From Linanthus parryae (taxonomy: Eukaryota; Streptophyta; Magnoliopsida; Ericales; Polemoniaceae), in NCBI GenBank assembly GCA_023055425.1, contig JALGPY010000003.1, forward strand, positions 67,688,991-67,752,990: a stretch of 64,000 nucleotides of DNA. The letters are read 5' to 3'. The notes beneath the pieces were generated by a model. It made no database searches. It saw only the letters and a program-made list of their open reading frames with translations, and was not told where the DNA came from. A program made the translations under genes and the position numbers. Below, one piece after another: positions 32,991-44,987 of the stretch. The first letter of the stretch is position 1. Every line of letters begins with the position of its first letter.

Positions 32991-33824
32991 ATGGCAAACA
33001 GCTCATCGAGTTCACAACATTCCCTACGATCTGTCCTTGAGAAGGACAAGCTCTCTGGAACGAACTTTCTTGATTGGTACAGAAACTTGAGAATTGTTCT
33101 CAAGCAAGAGAAGAAACTGTACGCAATAGAGGAGCATGTTCCAGAAGGTCCAGAGAACCAAACACCTGCTGCCTTAAAGGCGTATCAAAAGCGTGTTGAT
33201 GACGCTAATGATGCAGCCTGCCTAATGCTTTGCACCATGACTTCTGAGCTTCAGAAGCAACACGAAAACATGAATGCTGTCGATATGATCGAACATCTAA
33301 AGCAGCTCTTCCAAGAGCAGGCGAGGGTAGAGAGGTATGAGGTCTCAAAGGCACTGTTCAAATGTCATCTGGAAGAAGGGAACCCGGTGGGACCCCATGT
33401 ACTCCGAATGATCGGGTACTTGGAGAATCTCGCCCGACTAGGGTTCCCGGTCGGCCAAGAGTTGGCAACCGATCTCGTGTTGCAATCGTTGCCCGAGAGT
33501 TATGGACAGTTTATTATGAACTATAACATGAACGAGATCGTTAAACCACTGCCAGATTTACTCAACATGTTGAGGACGGCTGAACAGAGCATCAACAAGG
33601 TTAAGGGCAAGGCCATAATGATGGTACAGAAAGGAAAGGGCAAAAGGTTTGCCTCTTCCTCCAAGGGCAAAGGCAAGTCAGTTGCCAAGTCCAAGGAACC
33701 TGCCCTTAAGCCTGTTGGTGGCATTGCCAAGGCCGTGACTAAAGGTGAGTGTCACTACTGCAGTCAGCCTGGACACTAGAGAAGGAACTGCCCAAAATAT
33801 CTGGAGGACAAGAGGCTTGGAATA
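32991..33824 (+). pseudogene. element C gag
   Basis: I chose the ATG at 32991 (MANSSSSSQHSLRSV), because the upstream in-frame ATG at 32961 adds residues absent from related gags. Domains: SGTNFLDWYRNLRIVLKQ (N-terminal copia gag motif), EALKAYQKR-like linker, CTMTSELQKQHENM, LKQLFQEQARVERYEVSKAL, LVLQSLPESYGQFIMNYNM and a Lys-rich tail KGKGKRFASSSKGKGKS. The zinc knuckle CHYCSQPGH(stop)RRNC is cut by TAG at 33777-33779 where related proteins have Trp (one G-to-A change). The frame continues open beyond the stop into the protease, so this is a single gag-pol ORF with a nonsense mutation. Confidence 0.9.
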
Positions 33825-34310
33825 ATGATTCCACCACCACCAGGTATTTTTGTTGTAGATGTCAATTTAACTGTCTCTACATCATGGGTATTAGATACTG
33901 GATGTGGATCTCATATTTGTCGAAATATGCAGAATCTAAAGAGAAGTAGAAGATTGGCTAAAGGAGAGGTAGATCTACGCGTTGGGAATGGAGCAAAGGT
34001 TGCTGCGTTGGCCATAGGCGTGTGCGAGCTATCTCTTCCTTCAGGATTAGTTTTAGAATTAAATAATTGCTATTTTGTGCCTGCTATGAGCAGAAACATT
34101 ATTTCTATTTCTTGTTTGGACAAGGATGGTTTTATTATTTCAATAAAGAACAATTGTTGTTCCTTTTATTTGAATAATATTCACTATTTTAGTGCGCAAT
34201 TATTTAATGGACTTTATGTCCTTGATCTAAGCAATCCTGTCTACAACATTAATACCAAGCGGATTAAAATAAATGATTTAAATCCTGCTTATTATGGCAA
34301 TGTCGTTTAG
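33825..34310 (+). pseudogene. element C protease region
   Basis: In frame with gag: PPPPGIFVVDVNLTV, SWVLDTGCGSHICRNMQ (aspartic protease DTG intact), LAKGEVDLRVGNGAKVAALA, LELNNCYFVPAMSRNIISIS and FNGLYVLDLSN. The frame ends NPAYYGNVV at 34310 through a frameshift just before the expected integrase zinc segment. The next piece, GHIIEKRVSRLHKDGLLDSF, follows in another frame. Confidence 0.9.
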
Positions 34311-35100
34311 GCCACATAATTGAGAAACGTGTATCTAGACTCCATAAGGATGGATTACTAGACTCATTTGATTTCATATGAGACATGTGAAGCTTGTTTA
34401 TTGGGAAAAATGACAAAGTCCTCTTTCAATAAGAAAGGTGAGAGGACTAGTGAGCAATTGGCACTCATACATACCGATGTGTGTGGGCCATTTGCCACGC
34501 CGTCCAGGGGTGGTTATGTCTACTTCATTACTTTTAGTGATGATTACAGTAGATATGGATTTGTGTACCTTATGAGGGAAATATCCGAATCCTCTGAAGT
34601 GTTCAAAGAATTCAAGAATGAAGTATAAAAGCAACTTGGCAAAAGTATAAAGGCTCTACGATCGGATCGTGGAGGAGAATACTTAAGCCAAGAGTTTGAC
34701 GACTATCTTAGAGAGTGTGGGATCGTGTCCCAACTCACTCCACCCGGAACGCCACAATGGAATGGCGTGTCCGAGAGGAGGAATCGAACCCTATTGGATA
34801 TGGTTCGATCTATGATGTGTCAAATCGATCTTCCATTGTCATTTTGGGGCTACGCTCTATTAAGTGCAGCTTTCACCATTAACCGTGTTCCATCCAAATC
34901 AGTCATGAAGACACCATATGAGATGTGGAGTGGGAGGCGTCCCACACTATCGTTCATGAGGATTTGGGGCTGCGATGTCTATGTAAAACGTTTACAATCA
35001 GACAAGCTGGGGCCGAAATCGGATAAGTGTAAATTTGTGGGGTACCCTAAGGAAACTAAGGGATACTATTTCTACAATCCAACCGAGAACAAAGTGTTTG
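34311..35100 (+). pseudogene. element C integrase
   Basis: Motifs: ISYETCEACLLGKMTKSSF, LALIHTDVCGPFATPSRGG (first Asp), YFITFSDDYSRYGFVYLM, then a stop at 34626 (EV/stop/KQLGKS), KALRSDRGGEYLSQEF (second Asp), TPPGTPQWNGVSERRNRTLLDM (Glu) and IWGCDVYVKRLQSDKLGPKSDKC. The DDE triad is complete. One nonsense codon and one frameshift break it. Confidence 0.9.
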
Positions 35101-36913
35101 TTGCTCGGACCGGCGTGTTTCTAGAAAGAGAGTTTGTCTCTAAAGAAGCAAGTGGGAGGAATGTAGAACTTGAAGAGGTTCAAGAACCACAAATCACTGA
35201 ACCGATTATGGAACATGAACAGGAACCACAAGCAGTTGTGGAGCCACCTGTTCAGGTAACACAAGAGCTTCGTAGATCTAGTAGAGTGCGCCAGGAACCC
35301 GAGAGGTATGGACTTCTCGTAACTGATTCCGGTGACACGATGCTCATAGATGATGAGCCTACTACCTATGAGGAGGCCATGAGTGGCCCAGACTCTCAGA
35401 AGTGGCTGGAAGCCATGAGATCCGAGATGGAATCCATGTATACCAACAAAGTATGGACTTTGGTGGAACCACCCGATGGGGCGCGGCCCATAGGGTGCAA
35501 GTGGGTCTTCAAGAAGAAGATCGACATGGATGGTAATGTGATTACCTATAAGGGCCGATTGGTGGCTAAAGGATTCAGACAGATTCATGGTATTGACTGT
35601 GATGAAACCTTTTCACCAGTCGCTATGACCAAATCCATCCGAATCCTACTTGCGATTGCATCATACCACGACTATGAGATTTGGCAGATGGATGTCAAAA
35701 CAGCATTCCTCTATGGGAAATACAGCCGGAGGGTTTTGAAGATCCAAAGCAAGCCAACAAAGTCTGTAGGCTGCAACGGTCCATTTATGGATTGAAGCAA
35801 GCTTCTAGGAGTTGGAATCGACGTTTTGATGAAGTGGTCAAAGAGTTTGGCTTCATCAGGAACGAAGATGAGTCTTGTGTCTACAAAAAGGTTAGTGGGA
35901 GCTCTGTAGCTTTTCTGGTCTTGTATATGGATGACATACTACTCATTGGAAACGACATTCCCATGCTGCAATCTGTGAAAGATTGGCTAGGAAAGTGTTT
36001 CTCAATGAAGGACTTAGGGGAAGCAGCCTATATACTCGGTATAAAGATCTATAGAGATAGATCTAAGAGGTTTCTAGGCCTAAGTTAAAGTACATATATT
36101 GACAAGGTGTTGAAACGGTTCAACATGCAAGATTCCAAGAAGGGATTCTTGCCCATGTCACATGGAATCACTCTTTCGAAGAGTGGTTGTCCTTCCAATG
36201 AGATTGAGAAGGAACGCATGAGTAGGATTCCCTATGACTCGGCCATAGGATCCATCATGTACGCCATGTTATGTACTAGACCAGATGTGTCATATTCCTT
36301 GAGTATGACAAGCAGATACCAATCCAATCCGGGTGAGAGTCACTGGATTGCAGTCAAGAACATCCTAAAGTACTTGAGAAGAACTAAGGATGCTTTCTTG
36401 ATATTTGGCGGTGAGGAAGAGTTGCGTGTAAGGGGTTACACTGATGCAAGCTTCCAAACCGACAGAGATGACTTTAGATCACAATCGGGATATGTGTTTT
36501 GCCTGAATGGAGCAGCGGTGAGCTGGAAGAGTTCCAAGCAAGAGACGATAACTGATTCTACAACAGAGGCTGAGTACAATGCTGCAAATGGCGCTGCAAA
36601 GGAGGCTGTTTGGATCAGAAAGTTTGTTTCTGAACTTGGTGTGGTCCCTAGCATTGCGGATCCAGTGGAGTTGTTCTGTGACAACACTGGGGCGATCGCG
36701 CAATCAAAGGAACCCAGATCGCACCAGAAGTCCAAGCACGTGCTCAGGAAGTTTCATCTGATTCGAGATATTATCGATAGAGGAGACGTTCGGATATGCA
36801 AGATTCCTACAGATGATAATTTTTCAGACCCGCTTACAAAGCCTCTCACGCAGTGGAAGCATGAAAGGCACACTAGGAGTATGGGCATACGAGATGCGCC
36901 AGATTGGCTCTAG
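35101..36913 (+). pseudogene. element C reverse transcriptase and RNase H
   Basis: Motifs: RRSSRVRQEPERYG (linker), WLEAMRSEMESMYTNKVWTL, GCKWVFKKKIDMDGN, RLVAKGFRQIHGIDCDETF and WQMDVKTAFLYG. There follows a short deletion/frameshift at about 35715, then QPEGFEDPKQANKVCRLQRS, IYGLKQASRSWNRRF, LYMDDILLIGNDIPML (YMDD catalytic box), a stop at 36086, LKRFNMQDSKKGFLPMSHG, AMLCTRPDVSYSLSM, VRGYTDASFQTDRDD and LTKPLTQWKHERHTRSMGI. RNase H acidic residues are visible (TDAS, TEAEY, DNTGA). The pol ends at TAG 36911-36913, four bases before the PPT. Confidence 0.92.
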
Positions 36914-36916
36914 TGC

Positions 36917-36927
36917 AAGTGGGAGAC
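36917..36927 (+). other. polypurine tract of element C
   Basis: AAGTGGGAGAC directly before the 3' LTR TGTTGG. Confidence 0.85.
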
Positions 36928-38360
36928 TGTTGGAATAGATGCCCTAGAGGCAATCTAGTTTAGTATGAATTTGTATATGGCTAGAAAATTCATTTATTAT
37001 TTATTGGATATTTAATATAATGAAGTCCTTAGATTTACAATTGTGTTGTTTATCTTAAATATCCCTAGTCAAGTATAATGATTAATGGGACAATCATCTA
37101 TAGACTAGTATGGGGTTGGATTGATATGGAGATATCACGATCCAACACATAGGTGTGCATTAGAGAATGTTGCACTGGATTGACCCATATCCGAGAAGGC
37201 TACATACATGTTATGTTGAGTCACAAGCGCTTCTCGCGGTGCAATGGTATTGTCATCCTTAGACTTGAAGTCACTAGATATTCTAGTTGTGGATCATTGT
37301 GATCTTGGTAGCGTTAAACGCTACACCGTAACTGGGTAGTTATAAAGGCGTGTACTGGATACAATGAGAAGCAAGCTTAGAGATCGTAGTGGACGTAGAG
37401 AGGTTTTGTCCCTCCCACATAACGGGAGCAAATATCCTAGGCCACTCGAGGGATAGTGCTTATAGAATGTCTGGCCAGACTCAAATAAATCAATATTGGA
37501 TATTGATGTTATTTGCACGAATAAGGCTATTCCCATGGATCGAGAAACTATGGATTGGATATACGAGTGTGACTTGTATGTCTCGTGTCCAATCCGGATA
37601 TAGAGACAAAGGGATGAGACAATTACTTGTACAAAGGTTGTCAAGATGACTATTCTATTAGTTGGCTAAAATGGATGTTTTGCTAGAGACCGCTCCATAT
37701 TAGCAAATAGTTGCTACCAACTAGATAGAACCTATGGGGTCTTACGCTATATAGAGTTGAACTAGATTTGGGAATTAATTAATTGGATTAATTAATTAGA
37801 AGGATCACTTTGCAAACCCTTGCAAACTTAGTAGGGACTAATTTGCAAGGAAGGGACTAAATTGAATTCTAGTTGGACTAGAATAAGTCCTTTAGGTAGT
37901 TAACAAGGAGTTGTTGGACTATATAAAGGACCTTCCTTCCTTCCTTCCCACACAACTTATTCTCATTAAGTGAACATAACAAGAGTGGGAGAGAACAAAG
38001 GAGAGAGAGCAAGCAACAAGGAGGCCCGACGCCACCCTTGCCGCCGCCCTCGTCCCCGTTGGCCAAAGGAGGCCGAGACCCTCCTTTGGGTCTCGTTTTG
38101 CGTGATTTAATTCTTCTTCTTCCTCTTCCGGGCTAGCACCAAAGGAGTTGGGAGATCTAGGATCAACTCTAGGCGTGGATCAACTATAGAGAACGTGACA
38201 TAATTCGCGTTTGAAGTCATCAAGGAGAACCCAAAGGTGTGTTTATGATTTCTAACCTTTACCATCGTTATGTCTCTTGACTTGTGATCTTTGGAGGGTT
38301 TTGCATGGTTTTATGTTTGATTATGCTTCCGTTGTGTGATCCATGAATCAAAACCCTACA
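36928..38360 (+). repeat. element C 3' LTR, 1433 bp
   Basis: TGTTGGAATAGATGCCC to CAAAACCCTACA, followed by AGAAG. The TATA box is at about 37920-37929. It is near-identical to 29874-31305. Confidence 0.95.
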
Positions 38361-38973
38361 AGAAGTTCACTGCATTTCACTGCAGTTTTCTACGCTTAAG
38401 TGATCTTTTGTATAGAGCTATATTGGTAGATCATTTCTGTATTATTTCGACATTCATTCTCAAGGTTTTTTAAAAGTGAACAATAGAGAATTCTTAGTTA
38501 ATCAGTTAGCTAGAGCATGTACTAGACAGGCTAGGGAAAACCGCAAGCTGTAACAGAGTAAGGGAACTCTATGTGCTTGAATTCTAGGGCTTAGCTTTTT
38601 TTTTAATAAGAATTGAGTTGAAAATCCTGCAGGGATCTAATCCCTGAGGTAGAGACGTACGTCCAAGTGGACTGAACTCTATAAATCACTTGTCTTGTGC
38701 ATTTTCAGTTCATCTCTTTCAAAGCTTTTGCAGCATACAAAAACTGTTTATTTTCAAGGGTTTGAACTTTTTTTCAAGGCCTTGAAAAAGGCATACTTGT
38801 TCTAAAACTTTTTGCTACTCTTCAAAGGCTTGAACCTGTGTTCAAGGCCTTGAAATTCATTGTCTGCACAAGTTCTTCTTGTTAGGAAGTGCTGAAAAAA
38901 GTTGGCATACTCTATTCAACCCCCCCTTCTAGAGTATATTAGTTGCTTATACATCTGCATACTCACACTTTCA
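38361..38973 (+). repeat. element B first LTR, right part
   Basis: It continues the LTR interrupted at 29873 (the AGAAG at 38361 is the C target duplication). It matches 46652-47273. The exact palindrome is at 38772-38787, with a C7 run at 38920-38926. It ends CACACTTTCA and is followed by AACAA, so this copy is by itself a complete LTR with proper target duplications. Confidence 0.9.
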
Positions 38974-39657
38974 AACAAGACAAACAGTTTGGTCCTTTAA
39001 ACTAGACCGTTGAACCGGTGGTTTGAATCAACTAATAGGATACGAGTTTAGCCAATTAACTAACATTTAGGAAGCTAAAACAAAATGACACCGTTGCATA
39101 AAAGGAGTAACAACGGATGAGATTAAAAGAGCAACTTCAGATGGCATGACTATTGCTATAGCTGAGTTCATGTCACCAGTTTGGCACTAGTTGCGAATTG
39201 GTCCAGCCACCAAACTCAAGCAAGAAAATCAGAGCATCATTTCTAATACGCCCCATTAAGATGAAGGTGGTTTGCATAACACTTTCAGCTTTCCCAAGAG
39301 CTTATATAGAACTTGATGAGCAAGAGGTTTTGTGAGCATATCAGCCAATTGATTTCACTGGACAAATGTGCCAAGTGAATCGTACCAGTTTGAACCAAAT
39401 CTCTAGTGGTATGAATATCAATGTCAATATGTTTAGGCCTTTGATATAATATCGGGTTGTGCGCCATGGAAACAGCATAAGAGCCATCATTGTAAAGGAG
39501 TGGAATTGCAGGTTCATATATTTGTAAATCCTGCATCACCTATTGTATCCACTTCCCTTCAAATACCAAATGTGCAAGGCTTCTATACTCTGCTTGAGCA
39601 GAGCTTCTGAACACCATATTCTATTTCTCAGACCTCCAAGACACCAGAGCTGACCCA
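38974..39657 (-). pseudogene. element F RNase H end, first copy (duplicated flank)
   Basis: It matches 47274-47955 with about 4-5% differences by eye. On the minus strand it encodes LQIYEPAIPLLYNDGSYAVSM, ILYQRPKHIDIDIHTTRDLVQ and TIHLAHLSSEINW, the C-terminus of a copia RNase H. It breaks at tgacccaa/tacttattc, where B LTR sequence resumes. Confidence 0.85.
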
Positions 39658-39840
39658 ATACTTATTCTAAAACTTTCTGCTACTCTTCAATGGCTTGAAC
39701 CTGTGTTCAAGGCCTTGAAATTCATTGTCTGCACAAGTTCTTCTTCTTGTTAGCAAGTTTTAAAAAATTTGGCATACTCTATTCAACCCCCCCTTCTAGA
39801 GTATCTTAGTTGCTTATAGATCTGCATACTCACACTTTCA
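39658..39840 (+). repeat. element B truncated LTR stub, 183 bp
   Basis: It corresponds to the last part of the B LTR (tacttgttctaaaactttc... to CACACTTTCA) and is adjacent to the PBS. The rest of this 5' LTR is missing and replaced by the duplicated flank. Confidence 0.88.
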
Positions 39841-39842
39841 AT

Positions 39843-39857
39843 TGGTATCATAGCTTG
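39843..39857 (+). other. primer binding site of element B
   Basis: TGGTATCATAGC, two bases after the LTR stub, is the initiator tRNA-Met complement with one mismatch in 12. Confidence 0.8.
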
Positions 39858-39890
39858 TATCACTGTATAAGATTTAACCATCTGGTGATC

Positions 39891-41734
39891 ATGAGTACTA
39901 CAGGTGATGGTGGTTTTCAAAGGGAAGAGCTGCTAACATACCTCCTCTATTATGTGGAGAAAATGTTGCTCACTGGAAAGCTCTCATGAAAATGTTTATG
40001 ATTGATCTAGAGCTTTAAACCATTATTCAAAATGGGCCTCATAATTTCTATACAGAGAAAGATGGGATTAGAACTCCCGAAACAGAAGAGTCACTCTCCT
40101 CTTCTGAATTAGAGAAATTTTCTAAGAACTACAAGGCTATTAACATTTTCTATTGTGCTTTGAGTACAAATGAATTTAGAAGGATCTATGGATGCACAAC
40201 TGCTAAAGAAATATGGGATAAACTTGTGGTTACTTTTGAAGGAACCAACCAAGTCAAGCAGACCAAGATCAACATTTATCTCAGACAGTATGAGCTGTTC
40301 AAAATGAATGCAAATGAGTCCATCAGAGATATGTTCAAGAGATTCACTGATATTGTCAACAACCTTGAATCAATGGGAAAACACATTTCCAATGAGGAAA
40401 AGGTGAGGAAGATACTCAGAAGTCTTCCAAAGGAAAAATGGGAACCAAAGACCACAACTATTGAAGAAGCTCAGAATCTCTCAACCTTACAAATTGATGA
40501 CCTACAAGGGAAGCTCCTGATACATGAGATATCTATGAATGAAGTTGATGGAGAACTCCCAGAAGGTGTCAAAAATCTAGCCCTCAAAGCCAAAGAGAAT
40601 GAGATAATTCAAAGCCTTGAAACTGAGGATGGTGATGATGAAGATCCAATTGCCTTGATTTCCAAAGCCTTGACAAGAATTCTCAAAATGAAGAGAAACT
40701 CTGGAAAAAAAGAATTCAACAGAGAAAGGCATAGACCATCCATCAGCAAGGATTACAAAGGTAAGCCCTCTTCACAGAACAAGTCAAAAGTTATGAACTG
40801 CTTTGAGTGTGGTGATGCAGGACAGTTGATAAGGGATTGTCCACACAAAAAGAGCAAGAAATTTCAGAAGAAAGATCATGAAAGAAGAAAGAAAGCCATG
40901 ATAGCTTCATGGAGTGATTCAGACAGCTCTAGTGAATCTGAAGAAGAACATGCCAATCTATGCTTCATGGCCAAGCATGATGATAGTCCTGAAAAGAACA
41001 TTGAGGTAATGGTTAACTGTTTAATTTCAAAGCCAAAAGAAGCTCTTCCAGAGTATCTCAGAACAATGCTTTTAAATGAGGAAGATTATCTGAAAGAGAT
41101 CAGGCTTTTGAAAGAGAAATTTCATGAGCAAGCAAAAGAAAATTTACAACTTGTTTGCCTAAATCAGAATCTTGAAATCTCTCATAAGAAAACTGACAGT
41201 GATTTCAAGGCCTTGAAAACCAGTTTCGAAGCCTTGAAAACACAAGTCAAGGAAGTAGTCTTTGAAAATTCCTCTGTGAATGACAACCTTGTTAATCTAA
41301 GACATCATGTTGATGATTTATAAAGACAAAAGACTACTCTTACTGAGAAACTTCAAGAATCTGAACTAGTCAAAATCAAGCTTGCTGGATCAAAAACAAA
41401 TTTGAACTTGATTCTTGGAGGAAGTTCACAGTCTATTCACAAATCTGGTATTGGATTCAATCCAAACTTTCCACGAAAAAACAATACCAGATTTTTGAAA
41501 GCTGAAAACAAAACCTCTCATACTTGTCATTACTGCTGTAAAACTGGTCATGTTAAAATGACTTGTCCTTTTAGAAGAAGAGACCCTCACATAATGAGGA
41601 ACACTTTTCCTTTTCAGCTTAAAGGACATGTTAAGCAGATTTGAGTTCCTAAATGGGTTAGACAACCTAACATGGTTGATCCTGAATATGAATCCAAATT
41701 CCACACTTGGTCTAACTACTGGGTACGGCAGTGA
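39891..41734 (+). pseudogene. element B gag
   Basis: It starts MSTTGDGGF at 39891, followed by an early frameshift. From 40160 it is open for 387 codons: EIWDKLVVTFEGTNQVKQTK, INIYLRQYELFKMNANES, SLPKEKWEPKTTTIEEAQN, the first knuckle CFECGDAGQLIRDCP (His replaced by Gln), IASWSDSDSSSESEEEHANL, the coiled coil with SDFKALKTSFEALKTQV, and (past a stop at 41321) LGGSSQSIHKSGIGFNP and an intact second knuckle CHYCCKTGHVKMTCP. The FKALK repeat at 41203-41218 is an exact palindrome copy. Confidence 0.88.
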
Positions 41735-42409
41735 TTGGTGCTTGCAGGCTGTCACCAAGGAACAGAAATGGTTCATGGACAATCGTTGCTCAAGACACAT
41801 GAGTGGAAAGAGATCTATATTCTCAGAATTAAAGGAGCAATCAGAAGGTGCAATAACACTTGGTGACAAAGGAAAGTTCAATATTCTTGGTATTGGAAAA
41901 GTTGGTACAAATTCTGAAAACTCTATTTCTGATGCTTATCTAGTTGAAGGTTTGAATTTAATTTGCTTAGTGTATCTCAGCTTTGTGATAATGGAAACAA
42001 AGTCATCTTTGATAAAGAGAAGTGTGTGGTGCAAAATGAGAAATCAGGAGATTGAATTCTCACAGCCTCTACATCAAACAATGTTTTTACTTTTCAGACT
42101 AACAAAGTTGCAGGTGAAAGTTTGAAGTGTCTCAAGGCCTTGAAAGAAGATCCAAAGCTTTGGCATAGGAAACTTGGTCATATCAGTTTGCATACTGTGA
42201 ACAAATTGATTTCCAAAGACTTGGTAAGAGGATTTCCATCCACCAAGTTCAAAGAAGATGAGTTATGCAAAGCCTGTGCACAAGGAAAGCAGATCAGAAG
42301 CTCCTTCAAGCCAAATAAGTTTGTAAGTACAACTAGACCTATTGAATTACTTCATATGGACCTCTGTGGTCCTATCAGGACTCCTACTCCAAAGGAATGG
42401 TGTTTTTGA
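41735..42409 (+). pseudogene. element B protease, pre-integrase and start of integrase
   Basis: KEQKWFMDNRCSRHMSGKR is the protease, but the catalytic DSG reads DNR, so it would be inactive even if translated. It continues LGDKGKFNILGIGKVG and then a frameshift. The zinc segment LWHRKLGHISLHTVNKL...CKACA is in a new frame (42122-), followed by LLHMDLCGPIRTPTPKE, where sequence jumps to the end of the integrase core. Confidence 0.88.
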
Positions 42410-43080
42410 AAGAAAGAACAGGACTCTGGAAGATATGTCAAGGACAATGCTTCTTGAGAACAAATTACCAAAGCACTACTGGGCAGAAGTTGTGAACACA
42501 TCAAACTATATTTTGAACAGGTGCTTGATCAGACCTATTCTAAAGAAGACCCCCAATGAACTTCAGACCCTTTGGATGCACTTGTTTTATCCATAACAAT
42601 GGAAAAGACAATCTTGGTAAGTTTGATGCAAGAAGTGATGAAGGTATATTTCTTGGTTACTCTCTGAATAGCAAAGCTTATAGAGTTTACAATAAAAGAA
42701 CCAAACTGGTTGAAGAGAGCATTCATGTTATTTTTGATGAAAGCTATGATGGTTCTTTGAGCGAAAGTTTTGCATATTTGAATTTGAACAAGCATGAATC
42801 AGAGGAAGATACTGAGAATACACTTGGTTTGAAGAAAGACTCAGAAGAAAATAGAAGACATTTTCAAGACCTTCTCAAGGCCTTGAAAATACAGCTCAAA
42901 GCCTTGAAAAAGATGATCAGAAGGATTCAAGTGACAAAGACACTACTTCAAGACCTGAGAAGATCTATGGTGAACCTGAACCATGGTCTCCAAGAAAGAG
43001 ATTCAAATATCTCTCATCTCATCCAGCTGATAACATCATATCAGATCCAACCACTGGTACACAAACTAGATCAAAGTTGA
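42390..43080 (+). pseudogene. element B integrase remnant with core deletion
   Basis: After TPTPK the sequence goes directly to NGVFERKNRTLEDMSRTM. The roughly 120 residues that in element A carry VVVDEFSRYTW and SIRSDHG, including the second catalytic Asp, are deleted. A second deletion follows LKKTPNEL (the GRKP segment) before FRPFGCTCFIHNNGKDNLGKF. The C-terminal extension FQDLLKALKIQLKALKK is encoded by palindrome-derived repeats. B cannot supply its own integrase. Confidence 0.85.
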
Positions 43081-44666
43081 AGAACTTATGTGCTTTTAAT
43101 GCTTTTATTTCTCTTGTAGAACCAAAAACTGTGAAGGAAGCTTTACAAGAAGCAGACTGGATCATTGCTATGAAATGTGAACTCAATGAGTTTGAAAGGA
43201 ATAAGGTTTAGAACCTGGTTCCTGCACCAACAAACCAGTCTGTCATCGGTACCAGATGGGTATTCAGAAACAAGTTGGATGAAAGTGGCAATGTAATCAG
43301 AAACAATACAAGGTTAGTTTCTCAAGGTTACAATCAAGAAGAAGGTATAGATTATAAAGAAACCTTTGCTCCAGTTTCCAGGTTAGAAGCAATTAGAATT
43401 TTACTTGCATTTGCATCTTACAAGAACATGAAACTTTTTCAAATGGATGTGAAGTGTGCTTTCTTGAATGGATAGTTACAAGAATAAGTTTATGTTGCAC
43501 AACCACCTGATTTTGAAAATAACATTTTTCCAGATCATGTTTACAAACTTGACAAAGATCTTTACAGTATGAAACAAGCTCCAAGGGCTTGGTATGAAAG
43601 ACTGTCAAACTTTTTACTTGAAAATGATTTCAAAAGAGGTTTAGTAGACAAGACTCTTTTCATTAAGACTCATGAGAAAGTTTACTTGTAGTCCAGATAT
43701 ATGTTGATGATATACTGTTTGGAGCTACTAATGATCAATTATGCAGAGAATTCTCAACTCTTATGAGCAGGGAGTCTGAAATGAGCATGATGGGAGAATT
43801 AACCTTCTTCCTAGGACTTCAAATACATCAATTGAAGAAGGGTATCTTTCTGAATCAAAGCAAGTACACAAGATACTTCCTGGATAAATACAACGTGGCT
43901 CAATGCAAGGAAGCAAAGACCCCAATGAGCTCTACACTATCCTTAGACAAGGATGAATCTGATAAGAGTGTCAATGTAAAAGAATATAGAGGCATGATTG
44001 GGTCATTACTCTATCTGATAGCAAGCAGACATGATATTATGTTTAGTGTATGCATGTGTTAGATTTCAAGCTGATCCAAAGGAATCACACTTAACTACTG
44101 TGAAGAGAATATTCAGTTATTTGAATGGTACCAAAGACTTAGGGATTTGGTATCCAAAACATTCTAACTTCTCTATAAGTGTTTTTTCAGATGCTGACTT
44201 TGCAGGCTACAAAGTTGATAGAAAAAGCACCTCTGGAACCTGTCAATTTATTGGTTCATCTTTGATTAGCTGGCATTCGAAGAAACAAAATGCAGTTGCT
44301 CTATCAACAGCTGAAGCTTAATATATAGCTGTAAGAGCATGTTGCTCACAAGTACTATGGATTGCTCAACATCTAAGAGACCTTGGATTTGACTTCAGAG
44401 GCATACCTATTAAGTGTGATAACACTAGTGAAATTTCAATTACAAAGAATCCTGTACAACACTCAAGAACCAAGCACATTGATGTCAGACACCACTTCAT
44501 CAGAGATCATGCTGAGAAAGGTGATATTTTTCTTGAATTTGTTGCTACTAATATGAAAATTGTAGATATCTTCACCAAACCATTAGCAGATGAAAGGTTC
44601 TCATCTCTAAGATTGGAACTGGGAATGCTAAATAAGGCTGCATTGGTTAGGGGGAGCTTAAGGTAA
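43081..44666 (+). pseudogene. element B reverse transcriptase and RNase H
   Basis: Motifs: [67 protein letters not shown](stop), VYKLDKDLYSMKQAPRAWYE, VQIYVDDILFGATNDQL (YVDD intact), EMSMMGELTFFLGLQIHQ, SLDKDESDKSVNVKEYRGMI, LNGTKDLGIWYPKHSNF, VFSDADFAGYKVDRKST, SSLISWHSKKQNAVALS, IPIKCDNTSEISITKNPV and FTKPLADERFSSLRLELG. It ends GSLR with a stop at 44664-44666. Several stops and frameshifts are present (43212, 43474, 43680, 44060, 44320). Confidence 0.9.
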
Positions 44667-44987
44667 GAAAGGTAAGTTAAGTGTGTTTACAAATGTTTGA
44701 ATTGAGTTTCAAATCCTTGAAAATCAGTTCAAAGCTTTGATCTTGTATATGTTTCAGTGCTACAGTGTTTCAAGGCCTTGAAAGCCTTTTCAAAGCCTTG
44801 AAAATGAATCTGTTACACTAATAGTCAACAAACTTGGATCATTCTATACTGGGTGATATCTCTGTAGATATTTTCCTAATATAGTCTCTACCCTTTTCAA
44901 AAAATTTTTTTTCTCTAAAAATAGTATTAGTATATTATTTTTCATTCCGTATCATTCCATCTCTCTCTTTTCTTCACCCTAACCCTA
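44667..44987 (+). other. element B spacer between pol and extra ORF
   Basis: Non-coding. It contains an exact palindrome at 44768-44783 and at least three near copies between 44690 and 44810, then ctgggtgatatctctgtagata, shared with element A. Confidence 0.6.

Larger units (their letters stand above)
29874..38360 (+). mobile_element. Ty1/copia element C, nearly complete, target duplication AGAAG
   Basis: An 8487-bp element with two LTRs (29874-31305 and 36928-38360), PBS, 1.67 kb leader, gag-pol and PPT. AGAAG flanks it on both sides (29869-29873 and 38361-38365). The LTRs differ at roughly two dozen positions by eye count, about 2%, so it is the youngest identifiable LTR element here. Gag-pol needs only a few repairs (stops at 33777, 34308, 34626 and 36086, and a deletion near 35715). 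It belongs to the same broad family as D, G and H. Confidence 0.95.
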
